A stretch of DNA of 64,000 bases. Source: Solimicrobium sp040544425 (GTDB lineage: Bacteria; Pseudomonadota; Gammaproteobacteria; Burkholderiales; Burkholderiaceae_D). Location of the stretch: the NCBI GenBank assembly GCA_040544425.1, contig JBEONO010000001.1:248001-312000 (forward strand), in the 5' to 3' direction. Below are positions 7,205 to 15,447 of this stretch, in pieces; positions within the stretch are counted from its first letter, which is position 1; each line of letters opens with the position of its first letter. The position numbers were made by a program, and so were the translations under genes. The notes beneath the pieces are model-generated. The model did not search any database and was not told the origin of the DNA. It saw only the letters and a program-made list of their open reading frames with translations.

Positions 7205-9835
7205 TTAGTATTCAAGCGTTACCTCGTTGCTTATTTCGCGTTTCAGATCTTGCTGAACTGATTCAAGCTTGCGTCGTTCGAAATCTGCCAAGTCAAGCGT
7301 TGACTGCTTTGGCATAGAGCGCGATATGAAATTGGCCAGGCATGTTCGTCGTTCGACAGAAGTTACCAAATCAGTGACGTGTGAAGAATCTGATAAATCT
7401 CGAGTGTTCTGAATCTGAAGATCAAGGCCGCTTTTATCAATTACGAGGATAGGTGCATGCCGTGCTCTGCTCGCCGCAACGTAGATATCATGGCGGTCAA
7501 AGGACTGGCTGACCAGGACTACGGCATGATCAACGGTCAATCCTTGACTCCCATATACTGTGGACGCATACGCCCAACCCAATCGTGCGCGTCCTTTAGT
7601 GTCTGCAAAATCATTCGGACTGAAGGCAATACGCCGTCCATCCACATCAGCAATTATGCGAAGGCCCTTTTCTTGGTCTTTTGCGTTCTCAGAAACCTGC
7701 ACGACAATACCAGTGGTGCCGTTTACAACGCCGAGCATGTCATTCCGTCCCAAGAAGCGGATTCGATCTCCTGCAGCCAAAGTAATTTCGGTGGTATGCC
7801 CAGATGGTGTAACGGATTGGATGGCAATGCTAGGTCCATGCACGACTCCTAACGCTTGAAGTCGAGAGCGGACTTCCCGGCCAATTGCAGTCACTTCAGC
7901 GTTAGTCTTCGCTATGATGAGCTGGGTTGCGTTTCGATTAGATCGTTGCGATTGCTGCCAATGGTCAACGACCGCGCCTACTGTTGCTCGGGCATTTTCG
8001 GATTCAATCAGAAGCCCGTGTTCTGCGAAGCTGGCAAGTGCCTGCGCGGAGTCACCTTTGCCGAATGAAGTAATCGCTTCGCGTACCCATGCTTCCTTTT
8101 GGCGAACAATGGTAGAGACTTTCGCTTGTTCAACGGCGCGTGCGACCAGTGATAGCCCAGGGCCGCCGATTGCTTGTAGTTGATCTCGATCACCAACTAA
8201 CAATAACTTTGCCCCCGAACTTTCTACTGCTGTGAGTAGTTTATGCATATCTCGAGAATTTAGGAGCGCCGCCTCATCGACAATTAGTAGCGTTTTCCGG
8301 TCGAACGGCGCAACACCAATACGTATTTGCTCCAGCCACGATGCTACTGCGCGCGATTCTATTTGCAAATCATTCTGCAACATGTTCGCTATGCGCCACG
8401 CCGTCGCGCTACCCAAAACCCGGCACCCGGCTGCACGGTATGCAGCAACTATCGGCGCCAAGGTCGTCGTCTTGCCCGATCCTGGCGCGCCTTCAATGAT
8501 CGCGATTCGGCTGGCAGTCGTTGCGATTTCAGCTGCGGTAGTTTGTTGAGTGTTGAGATTCTGTTGTTTGCAGTGGCGCTGAATCGTTTCTGGGCTAATT
8601 GCCTGCCAAGACATGCACGCGAGCCGCGACGCGGTCGCAACGACGTCACGTTCGATTCGAATCATGTCAGGCGTTGAATACATCGGTTGGCCGATTGCAT
8701 CCGTACCAAGAGTGACAACCTCGCCACTCACAATCAACTGATCTACGCTTATAGCGATCTGATTAGGATGCAGACCGCTTCCAACTGCCGTTGCTGCAGC
8801 AACGCGAAGCAATTCACGCCGCTCGATGACGCTTTGGGATTCGGTCAACACGCGCGGCAGCGCAGCAAGCCATTCTGATTGCACCAACGATTGAGGACGT
8901 TTGCCCATTGACATCGCAACATCACGCGCAGACTTTTCGATTTGGTCAGCATCAATGCCATTGGATGCAGCAGCCTCACGCCATTTTGCCGTTTGATCAG
9001 TCGTGTTGTAGTCAAGCTTGGAACTACGGGTGGATGCTGCAACAGCAGCGGCAAGAGCCGAAGATTGCGCGCTGGTTGTCCCAGCGTCAGCGAGTTCGCT
9101 TTCAATTTCCTGGCGGCGCGCGCTAAAATATTGAATGGTTGCATCGTCAATACCTGCGATTTCAAAAATTCCATTCTTGCCGATACGGTCGATGCCAAAA
9201 CCAAGACCTTCCATTTCAATGGCGAGGGCCGCATGATAGAAAGCCCCTGCACTCATCTTCCAATCTCGTAGCACCGTGGAATGAATAGCGCCCACAGTAT
9301 TGTCTGCACGAACCGCGAGATTAAGGATGACGCTATGATCATGCAGATTCATATCCGCAAAAATGCGACCATCCATATGTTTGGCTGGCCGACTTTCGCG
9401 GTGCTGAAAGCACGCCGCAGAAAGCGCTACTTTTTCCACACGCATCCCGCCCCGTCCACGACGAGCATAAGCGGCTTCTGTTTCCAGCATCTCCAGAGCT
9501 GCGCGTGCAGCTCTGGACTGTGCAAGTTCGATCGCTTGCCGCGTTTCCGGGTTTGAAAAGGCCCACAAGATCGAAACTGAGCGGGGTGCGGAACAGGTTA
9601 CATCAAAAGCCGGTATCCGATCGGTACGGGCACCAGGCATGAGAGGCTCACCACTCATGCTATTTCCTGAAAATAATTGTTCAAATTCTCGAGGTAGAAC
9701 AATACTTTTGTCATTAATTTCAAACTGACCGGTCGGGCAAAACCAATGGCCAACGGATTGACCATTCGCCAAGAAATATTCGGTCTGTCGGGTGTAATAG
9801 ACGCTGCTCGCTGCTGGACACCATGTTGCGACCAT
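7205..9835 (-). CDS. MobF-family relaxase-helicase (TrwC/TraI-like)
   Basis: The conjugative relaxase nicks oriT, stays covalently on the DNA and unwinds it for transfer. The N-terminal TrwC relaxase domain has catalytic tyrosines near the start (SSVYYTRQTEYF) and the metal-binding three-His motif (H in QHRES, then NLHDHSVILNL). The C-terminal half is a RecD-like superfamily 1 helicase with Walker A GAPGSGKTTT, DEAA box (LLIVDEAALL) and the late motif GWAYASTVYGSQGLTVD. I start at 9835 (876 aa), preceded by AGGAG at good spacing; the frame is open to 9919 but that stretch covers a conserved upstream motif. No T4SS genes accompany it in the island. Confidence 0.9.
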   Translation of the reverse strand: MVATWCPAASSVYYTRQTEYFLANGQSVGHWFCPTGQFEINDKSIVLPREFEQLFSGNSMSGEPLMPGARTDRIPAFDVTCSAPRSVSILWAFSNPETRQAIELAQSRAARAALEMLETEAAYARRGRGGMRVEKVALSAACFQHRESRPAKHMDGRIFADMNLHDHSVILNLAVRADNTVGAIHSTVLRDWKMSAGAFYHAALAIEMEGLGFGIDRIGKNGIFEIAGIDDATIQYFSARRQEIESELADAGTTSAQSSALAAAVAASTRSSKLDYNTTDQTAKWREAAASNGIDADQIEKSARDVAMSMGKRPQSLVQSEWLAALPRVLTESQSVIERRELLRVAAATAVGSGLHPNQIAISVDQLIVSGEVVTLGTDAIGQPMYSTPDMIRIERDVVATASRLACMSWQAISPETIQRHCKQQNLNTQQTTAAEIATTASRIAIIEGAPGSGKTTTLAPIVAAYRAAGCRVLGSATAWRIANMLQNDLQIESRAVASWLEQIRIGVAPFDRKTLLIVDEAALLNSRDMHKLLTAVESSGAKLLLVGDRDQLQAIGGPGLSLVARAVEQAKVSTIVRQKEAWVREAITSFGKGDSAQALASFAEHGLLIESENARATVGAVVDHWQQSQRSNRNATQLIIAKTNAEVTAIGREVRSRLQALGVVHGPSIAIQSVTPSGHTTEITLAAGDRIRFLGRNDMLGVVNGTTGIVVQVSENAKDQEKGLRIIADVDGRRIAFSPNDFADTKGRARLGWAYASTVYGSQGLTVDHAVVLVSQSFDRHDIYVAASRARHAPILVIDKSGLDLQIQNTRDLSDSSHVTDLVTSVERRTCLANFISRSMPKQSTLDLADFERRKLESVQQDLKREISNEVTLEY

Positions 9836-9889
9836 AACTATGCTCCTGTATTTAAAGATCTCCTTTTTCTCATGCAGGAAGCATTCATT

Positions 9890-9903
9890 TTTGGATTTTG
9901 AGT
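9890..9903 (-). promoter_or_regulatory. Shared 14-bp motif upstream of relaxase (copy 1)
   Basis: TTTGGATTTTGAGT, 55 bases before the relaxase ATG. It matches copies at 12971-12984 and 14427-14440 with one difference. All three lie at similar distance upstream of minus-strand units, which suggests a common operator or promoter element. Confidence 0.45.
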
Positions 9904-9956
9904 CCACAAACTCTTTCATGAGCCAATTTCTATGGAAAGAGTCCCTAGACTAAACA

Positions 9957-11705
9957 CTAAGGGGATCCATTCGGCAGCGGCATAACAGATATTTTCCGTG
10001 AAGTGACTTCATTTTTTGCCGTGGAAATCGGGCTGTGAGACGGTCGCCGGGCTAGCCATGCTGTAAATGGAATATTGACCACCGCGACCGCACCCAGTCC
10101 AAATATTGCTGCCCGGACGGTAAGAGCCTTGGCTGTCCAGTGCACACCGAGGTCATCGGAAAGCTGATGTGGTTCGATCACGTTAATTTCAGACTCACGT
10201 CGAATCCGTGACTTACCTTTTCCTGCATCGTCCCATTCCTCGATCGTTCGTTTGCCTCCGAAACGTTCTACAACGCGGTCTCGGGTTTCGCTAATCCCTA
10301 GGGAGCAAACAACCTTAATTTTGAATCTAGCTTCCAACGTGGCTGCGTCTTCTCGGCCATAAATCTTCTCTATTTGCTCCCAGTCCTGCGTCGCACAGAT
10401 AGCGCGCACACCTTTCTCCCTCCCTACATTTAACAACGTTGGCAATCGCTTCAATTTCTGCAATACCGGTAATTCGTCAAGGATTAAATACAACCAAGGT
10501 TCGTTGCGATTAGGTGTCGATGGAGCGAGAATTTTCCCCGCGACGATCTCAATGAAAAGTCCGCTGATTGCGGAAGACAACATGGGATACTCAGCAGAGT
10601 GTTGTAACGCAATCGTTTTTGGCAAGCTCGATTTTGGCGACAACCAGTCGCTAATGCTAAATCGGTGCTTGCTTGGAACGGCTTTTGCCACGTCGACCAT
10701 TGGTTTGATTGTGTTCAGAGCTGCAATCCACATTGTCAGCAGAATTGATTGACTGGTGCGGCTCAATATCCCGTTGCTTTCAATTTCGATGATCATTGCG
10801 GCAGGCGATGCAATCTCCTCAAGTGAGGCGCGGATCTGGATTGCCGGCTGAAATACAGCGATGTAGAGTTCTTCCCAACTCCAGCGCGGACCGTGTTCTT
10901 TCTGGAGCGTTTCAATTAATGCCGAAAGAATCACTCGTGCTGAATCCGTCCAAATTGTCTCTCCCGTAGTTTCGGTTGGCACAAATTTGGCAGCAAGCTC
11001 AATTGCATCTTGCGTAGTCCGAATATCGCGCCCAATCGCCCATACCCACCCCCGTCGATCAGACGGCGAGATCAACAAGAAATCATCTGTAGGGAGTCCA
11101 GCGGTGATATCTCCTTTCGCGTCGTGAATGATTGTGCGGCATCGCCCTAATAGTTGTTGGATCCATCCACGCAAAATGCCTGTTTTACCGGAACCATGAT
11201 CCCCGAGCAAGCCGATGTTATAAGCCATTGCCGCGATCGTCAGTTGAACGTATGGCACCAACCACAGGGTGTTAGCATCAGTCTTTCCAGTGCGCAGCAG
11301 ACGCGCTCGTAACGACTTGCGAGCGTCTGCGTCGTAGTAGATTTTGTTGCCACGGATAGTTCGAGCACTTTCGCGCAGCGGTGTATATTTGAAGGTCAGG
11401 ATGAAAGTAAAAATCCCACCAATAAAACAGCACCCTGTTATTAATAGTAGCCGGATGGCGATTGGATGATAGGTAGCTACAGCAACAAGATGAGTTAAGC
11501 GGCAGGTGATATTGAGTCTGCACACACTGTAATGGCCCATAAGTCCTTCGCTCCATACATATTGAAATACCATCGGCAGCGTAATTTGTGTATTGCCATT
11601 TTGTGGTAGCCATAAAAATGCGATATACGATCCCGTTGCTAGAATCAGAATCAAAGTGATAAGGCTCGCCACAATGGCGGGCGTAAATTGTTTTTGAAGA
11701 GACAT
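9957..11705 (-). CDS. Type IV coupling protein (TrwB/TraD/VirD4-like)
   Basis: An inner-membrane ATPase that links the relaxosome to a secretion channel during conjugation. The N-terminal region has two hydrophobic segments (about residues 10-32 and 85-105) consistent with membrane anchoring. The soluble domain has Walker A GDHGSGKTGILRG (about 168-180) and Walker B YLILDELPVLQKL, then CATQDWEQIEKIYG, a motif of TraG/TrwB proteins. I use the start MSLQKQ at 11705 rather than 11717. The relaxase gene follows on the same strand, in the trwB-trwC order. Length 582 aa is normal. Confidence 0.88.
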   Translation of the reverse strand: MSLQKQFTPAIVASLITLILILATGSYIAFLWLPQNGNTQITLPMVFQYVWSEGLMGHYSVCRLNITCRLTHLVAVATYHPIAIRLLLITGCCFIGGIFTFILTFKYTPLRESARTIRGNKIYYDADARKSLRARLLRTGKTDANTLWLVPYVQLTIAAMAYNIGLLGDHGSGKTGILRGWIQQLLGRCRTIIHDAKGDITAGLPTDDFLLISPSDRRGWVWAIGRDIRTTQDAIELAAKFVPTETTGETIWTDSARVILSALIETLQKEHGPRWSWEELYIAVFQPAIQIRASLEEIASPAAMIIEIESNGILSRTSQSILLTMWIAALNTIKPMVDVAKAVPSKHRFSISDWLSPKSSLPKTIALQHSAEYPMLSSAISGLFIEIVAGKILAPSTPNRNEPWLYLILDELPVLQKLKRLPTLLNVGREKGVRAICATQDWEQIEKIYGREDAATLEARFKIKVVCSLGISETRDRVVERFGGKRTIEEWDDAGKGKSRIRRESEINVIEPHQLSDDLGVHWTAKALTVRAAIFGLGAVAVVNIPFTAWLARRPSHSPISTAKNEVTSRKISVMPLPNGSP

Positions 11706-11717
11706 TTTAGTCACCAA

Positions 11718-12107
11718 TTAATAGTTAAATAGAAAGAAACCGACCGTGCCGGTAATAATCAGACCAAGACCCGATGCGAAACCGAAAGCTATGGCGCGAA
11801 CGATCCAGACCGGTTCGGCGCGTCGTTGATGCCCCCAGCCAGGCGGCTTGATGAGGTGCGGCGACGGCGATTCGGTTTTGGTTGCGCGATCGGAAACAGG
11901 TGTGTGGTGGACTACGACGCCGCTTTCGCGCACTTGTTTAAGAAAGATTGCAATGCCAGCGCTACCTAGCCGATGCAGAATTTTTGGGTCGAATTGTGCG
12001 TCGCCATTGATAAAGTTTTCGGCCTGGTTCCGTATCAAAGTCAGTCGCGTTGATTTAGCTTCGAGAATGGCAGCCTGTGAAAATTGCTGAAATGTGGTTT
12101 TGTCCAT
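11718..12107 (-). CDS. Small membrane protein of the mobilisation operon
   Basis: A 129-aa protein of unknown family. Residues 1-60 are helical and charged (MDKTTFQQFSQAAILEAKST onward), and the last about 28 residues form a glycine-rich membrane segment (AFGFASGLGLIITGTVGFFLF). The start at 12107 follows GGAG at 7-base spacing and lies 2 bases after the ParA stop; the coupling protein follows 12 bases later. It is probably an accessory protein to the coupling protein, judged only from position and topology. Confidence 0.6.
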   Translation of the reverse strand: MDKTTFQQFSQAAILEAKSTRLTLIRNQAENFINGDAQFDPKILHRLGSAGIAIFLKQVRESGVVVHHTPVSDRATKTESPSPHLIKPPGWGHQRRAEPVWIVRAIAFGFASGLGLIITGTVGFFLFNY

Positions 12108-12109
12108 AA

Positions 12110-12907
12110 TCAGGCTCCAATTTTCCAAGTCTGATCAAATTCGTCAAAGACGTTCAAGAGCCATTGACTAACATCACCCCTGGCAATTTTTGCGTCGGCA
12201 CGAGATAATCCGGTTCGAGACATAGATTGATCTGTAGTCAAATCGACTGCAGTTATAAACCTGCAATTCGAAGCTTCGTAGGAGCGCCAAGAATTCCCAG
12301 GGATTGCGGGAAACTTGAGAGGTGGTGACCCGTTGCGGTAACAAGGTTTCAATTTTTCATCTAAGGCACTATGTGCAGCCGAATTGGGATGAAGCGCGGA
12401 AACTGCACCATCGCGTCGGTTTTCCACAAAGCGCAACATCGAGTTAGGCAACACAGTTTGAAGGCGCTCAGCCGACCAAGCAGCCTGCAGAATGGCTTCA
12501 GACTCAGCCAAAAACGGCACGACAATATTGCATTGCAACTGCCACTCAGCCATATCCTCGGCTAGATCAACCAATGCCACCCAAGTTGCAAACCTGCCGA
12601 CTTCACCAGCGCCAACATCTATAAGTATCGGCTTCTGATTAGCTGCGCTTTCGATTTTGTCCAAGATAGGATTGAATCTGCGCATCTCTTCTTCTGGTGC
12701 GATACGTGTTGCCTTGGGATCTGAGGCAATGGTTAATACATCGGGTATAGCATTGGCGAGGCGATCTTGGCGGTCAATCTGAATGACGGTGGGCGGGTGG
12801 CCGTTGATTGTTAACCAATCTGCAAGGGCAAGGGCGACGGTGGTTTTTCCGACGCCACCTTTCTCATTTGCGACTATAAAAACTTGTGAGGTAAGGGAAA
12901 AGGACAT
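12110..12907 (-). CDS. ParA/MinD-like P-loop ATPase
   Basis: A 265-aa deviant-Walker ATPase. The N-terminus has the KGGVGKTT signature (residues about 15-22), the switch region follows (VIQIDRQDRL), and LIDVGAGEVGRFA matches Walker B. The C-terminal half is divergent. ParA-like proteins in mobile elements serve partition (StbB/ParA) or position the transfer machinery. No ParB-like gene is recognisable next to it, though the small unknown genes upstream could serve. It heads an operon with the membrane protein and coupling protein and has a strong AGGAG ribosome site. Confidence 0.82.
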   Translation of the reverse strand: MSFSLTSQVFIVANEKGGVGKTTVALALADWLTINGHPPTVIQIDRQDRLANAIPDVLTIASDPKATRIAPEEEMRRFNPILDKIESAANQKPILIDVGAGEVGRFATWVALVDLAEDMAEWQLQCNIVVPFLAESEAILQAAWSAERLQTVLPNSMLRFVENRRDGAVSALHPNSAAHSALDEKLKPCYRNGSPPLKFPAIPGNSWRSYEASNCRFITAVDLTTDQSMSRTGLSRADAKIARGDVSQWLLNVFDEFDQTWKIGA

Positions 12908-12970
12908 AGCGAACTCCTGTGGTCAAATGCCGGGATGGCAGTCTCACGATACCGCTCCCGCTGATCCACA

Positions 12971-12984
12971 TTTGGATTCTGAGT
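12971..12984 (-). promoter_or_regulatory. Shared 14-bp motif upstream of parA operon (copy 2)
   Basis: TTTGGATTCTGAGT, identical to copy 3 (14427-14440), lying 64 bases before the ParA-like start. See the relaxase copy at 9890-9903. Confidence 0.5.
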
Positions 12985-13103
12985 GTCCGATCTTATTGAG
13001 TAATCCAGATTCGGGGTAAATTGGTGAGGTTGGAGAAGTTGATTGCTATGGTTTGTTGGTAACGTGCATCAATTTGAAAAATGTACGCGTGATCTACCTG
13101 TAC

Positions 13104-13131
13104 GGTTAGTTCAAACTAATTTGAACTAACC
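13104..13131. repeat. Perfect 12-bp inverted repeat (candidate parS/oriT/operator)
   Basis: Arms GGTTAGTTCAAA and TTTGAACTAACC are separated by CTAA. The hairpin lies between the 79-aa gene and the ParA operon and has no T run on either side, so it is not an intrinsic terminator. Its position in the only sizeable gap beside parA suggests a protein-binding or transfer-origin site. Confidence 0.5.
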
Positions 13132-13139
13132 CAATCCAG

Positions 13140-13379
13140 TTAATTGGTTTGAATCGAAGACAATCCAAAATTGAAAATTCGTCCGCTTTTGGTTTCAGGT
13201 TTTCCCTTAAAAAAGAAATCCTGCCAGGACTTCAGCGGCATCACTTTATTCATTGCTTTGGCCCAAAACGCTTTTTCTTTTTCGCTGTTGCTAATTTCTT
13301 GCCATGGTTTTTGCGTCCAATCCTCTAAAATCTCCAGGGCTGGTTCAATTATTCGCATATGTTCATTTGTAAACTGCAC
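13140..13379 (-). CDS. Hypothetical small protein (79 aa)
   Basis: A short basic/aromatic protein (MQFTNEHMRIIEPALEILED at its start, then KPWQEI and KSWQDFFFKGKP) with no family I recognise. Its 5' end overlaps the end of the 336-aa gene by 31 bases, and an internal ATG at 13358 is an alternative start. Co-orientation and overlap suggest co-translation with the upstream gene. Low-GC codon use matches the rest of the mobilisation block. Confidence 0.5.
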   Translation of the reverse strand: MQFTNEHMRIIEPALEILEDWTQKPWQEISNSEKEKAFWAKAMNKVMPLKSWQDFFFKGKPETKSGRIFNFGLSSIQTN

Positions 13380-14359
13380 ATGAAGTCTCGGTGCAGACGC
13401 CCTATGCGAATCATGACTTCGAAATGATCGCTCGCTGAGTGTAAATTTGGAAAGAGCTCGGCGGGATTGAAATCCCCAGCGAAGGCTGCAGGTAGCACAT
13501 CGACCGGATAGTAGTGTTCCTGTTGGTGCACCCCTGCCAGCAGGGCTCGGTCTCCTTTGCTTTCTGGGTGGTTTCCAGCGATTTTGTCACTGACATTACT
13601 AAGCGTCTGCCTCAATGTTGCTGACCTGAGTTCGCATTGTAGTAGGCTATGAATAAGGGATCGCTGGAAGTCAATTTCCTGATTTAAGATTGGTTTTGAT
13701 GATGTTGAAAATTGACAATCGCAAATGTAATCCTGAAACCGTTCCATCGCTTCAATTGAATAAAATTTCCCCCTTATTTCAGGTCTACGACCCTTTTCCC
13801 ATAAAGTGCGTAAATGCCTTATCGTATGTTCGATCTCGGGTTTAAGTTGAACCACGTCTTCGAGACAGTATTCGGCAACGAATCTCATCGTAATGTCTCG
13901 CATGGATACTTTGGACTCGTATTCAATCCCATCCCGGATTGAAAGCAGGTGATTTAACCGTTCCACGACCACATATAAGGTGGCTGCCGCTGCAATTTTG
14001 ATATGTTTTTCAATCGGTGTGTTTCGTTGCCCGCCACTAGCCTGTGGCTGACTTTGTTCGAAGATCGCGACGTGCAGAAGAATGGGTTCACCCAACAAAA
14101 ATTGTTGTTGTTGGTTTTTCGATAAATTAAAATTTTCGAGTTGGTCCGGCGAAACAATTGCCCGCTGGATAGATTCCTCAGACTCCCCTGCTGCTAGCAG
14201 GACTGGTGCTGGAATTTCATGTCCATGTGCTTGTAACTTGTATTTATTAAAAAGGACGATCGGTCGTGTAATGTCAAAAAGCTCTTGGCCGATAAAATGT
14301 TGTTTGAGTTCTTCCATAGTCATTTTTGGACCACGGAGTGGTCGGTTGTCTTTAGTCAT
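13349..14359 (-). CDS. Hypothetical protein of the mobilisation module (336 aa)
   Basis: I do not recognise the family. The protein is soluble, with no signal peptide or membrane segment, and mostly helical in character. Notable stretches are an N-terminal basic segment, an alanine-rich helix (KIAAAATLYVVVERLNHLLS) and a histidine-rich part (GVHQQEHYYPVD). The start has a good AGGAG eight bases upstream, and the 14-bp motif shared with parA and the relaxase lies 68 bases upstream. It could be an element-specific replication or transfer accessory protein; nothing in the sequence decides this. Confidence 0.6.
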   Translation of the reverse strand: MTKDNRPLRGPKMTMEELKQHFIGQELFDITRPIVLFNKYKLQAHGHEIPAPVLLAAGESEESIQRAIVSPDQLENFNLSKNQQQQFLLGEPILLHVAIFEQSQPQASGGQRNTPIEKHIKIAAAATLYVVVERLNHLLSIRDGIEYESKVSMRDITMRFVAEYCLEDVVQLKPEIEHTIRHLRTLWEKGRRPEIRGKFYSIEAMERFQDYICDCQFSTSSKPILNQEIDFQRSLIHSLLQCELRSATLRQTLSNVSDKIAGNHPESKGDRALLAGVHQQEHYYPVDVLPAAFAGDFNPAELFPNLHSASDHFEVMIRIGRLHRDFMCSLQMNICE

Positions 14360-14426
14360 AGCAAATTCTCCTAAAAAGTTAAGCGCGTATTCGCACTAAC
14401 AATGTAAAGGTGGGGGGCTAATGAAA

Positions 14427-14440
14427 TTTGGATTCTGAGT
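14427..14440 (-). promoter_or_regulatory. Shared 14-bp motif upstream of 336-aa gene (copy 3)
   Basis: TTTGGATTCTGAGT, identical to the parA copy, 68 bases before the start codon. Confidence 0.5.
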
Positions 14441-14547
14441 CTATTCTTTCTCGAAGTTTCCTGAATTTTTTGCCGCTTTGATGTTCCCATTTGCCTATTC
14501 GTTGAGCAACGTGACTAAAAAATATTGACCTACAAGCAAGTTCGGGC

Positions 14548-15015
14548 CTATTTCCTAAGTTGCCGCGTACGTGCTAGTTTCTCCAAAATCGTAAGCGCCG
14601 GGCTATCAACGAGGCGGGTGTCGGGAGTCTTATTTGACGGGTTATGTTCAGATTGCGTATTTTGTTGTTGTTTTAATATTTTTGACTGTGGGCGCATTGG
14701 CTCACTCGCAGGCGTTGAGTGCAAATTCTTTTCTGACTCTACATCTAGGCGGGTTGAAGCTTTTCGGATTTGACGTGAGACCGAGCTCCTGATCTGATCT
14801 ACAGTAAAATTTCCATTGTCCGAACGACGCGCCCCTGCTGCAGCTAACGCATTCCCAATCTGCACCCAGGTGACGCCTGACGCCCTCAAACTTATGAATA
14901 GCTCCAAATCCCCCCTGATTGCGCGGTCAAGTGGGATTGCTCCAAGAGGGCCCTGCATCATCCCAGCGACAAAAGTAGCCAAGCGAGCACGTATTTTAGA
15001 ATCCATAGATTGCAT
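14548..15015 (-). CDS. Hypothetical small DNA-binding-like protein (155 aa)
   Basis: The N-terminal 85 residues contain a helix-turn-helix-like pattern (SLRASGVTWVQIGNALAAAG, then FTVDQIRSSVSRQIRK), and the C-terminal half is low-complexity, polar and probably unstructured. A proximal ATG at 15006 is an alternative start. An 8-bp inverted repeat (15035-15066) lies just upstream. The gene is divergent from the defence operon and co-oriented with the mobilisation genes. A relaxosome accessory or autoregulator is possible, but this is inference. Confidence 0.5.
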   Translation of the reverse strand: MQSMDSKIRARLATFVAGMMQGPLGAIPLDRAIRGDLELFISLRASGVTWVQIGNALAAAGARRSDNGNFTVDQIRSSVSRQIRKASTRLDVESEKNLHSTPASEPMRPQSKILKQQQNTQSEHNPSNKTPDTRLVDSPALTILEKLARTRQLRK

Positions 15016-15379
15016 AACTCCGTATCAAAATGAAGCAAATCGTATCACAGAAATGTTTCGATTTGCCTCGCAATGATTCATTCACACCTGTGCACCTATC
15101 GATGCTTTGATTCGACCCTTGGCTGGGATCAACGGAAAAAATATACACGCATGAGATCCGCATCGATTCAGTCTGGGTATTTCACGATTATTTGGATTTG
15201 TTCATTACCCCGGGAGATCTTGGCTGTTACGACCCAATCCTCAAACGCCAGTTTGATCCCGATTGGGCTTTGGAAGCCGGAGTCCAACTGGGAAGCACGT
15301 TTATAGGCAACTTTTCTGACTATGGCGCTTTACTTTGTTATCATCATTAAGCGACTGACTACAACTCTAAATACATCTA
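15016..15379. other. Non-coding gap between mobilisation and defence modules
   Basis: About 360 bases between divergent genes. It holds an inverted repeat, GCAAATCG (15035-15042) with CGATTTGC (15059-15066), next to the 155-aa gene. Between about 15110 and 15340 a plus-strand frame without ATG or GTG stays open for about 75 codons and reads like protein (contains DLFITPGDLGCYDPILKRQF), possibly the remnant of a lost gene. No intact gene is seen. Confidence 0.4.
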
Positions 15380-15408
15380 TTGACGCCGCATATTGAGTCG
15401 TATATGCT
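15380..15408 (+). promoter_or_regulatory. Promoter and operator-like inverted repeat of the defence operon
   Basis: TTGACG (15380-15385) and TATGCT (15403-15408) are spaced by 17 bp, a good sigma70 layout 40 bases before the WYL regulator start. An inverted repeat, GCATAT-N8-ATATGC (15388-15407), fills the spacer and enters the -10, where a bound repressor would block RNA polymerase. Autoregulation by the adjacent WYL protein is inferred. Confidence 0.6.
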
Positions 15409-15447
15409 GCATCAAAGAATGTCGATAAACCATTAAAGCTATAGAAA

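Noticed and set aside
13104..13131. Intrinsic terminator of the 79-aa gene
   Set aside because: The stem is strong, but no T run follows on the minus strand.
5808..15015. Integrative conjugative element with full transfer ability
   Set aside because: No VirB4, VirB6, VirB8-11 or TraU/TraN-like genes are found; only relaxase, coupling protein and accessory genes.
15073..15306. A 77-codon plus-strand gene before the defence operon
   Set aside because: No ribosome site and no family resemblance; an alternative frame in the same stretch looks more protein-like but lacks a start.
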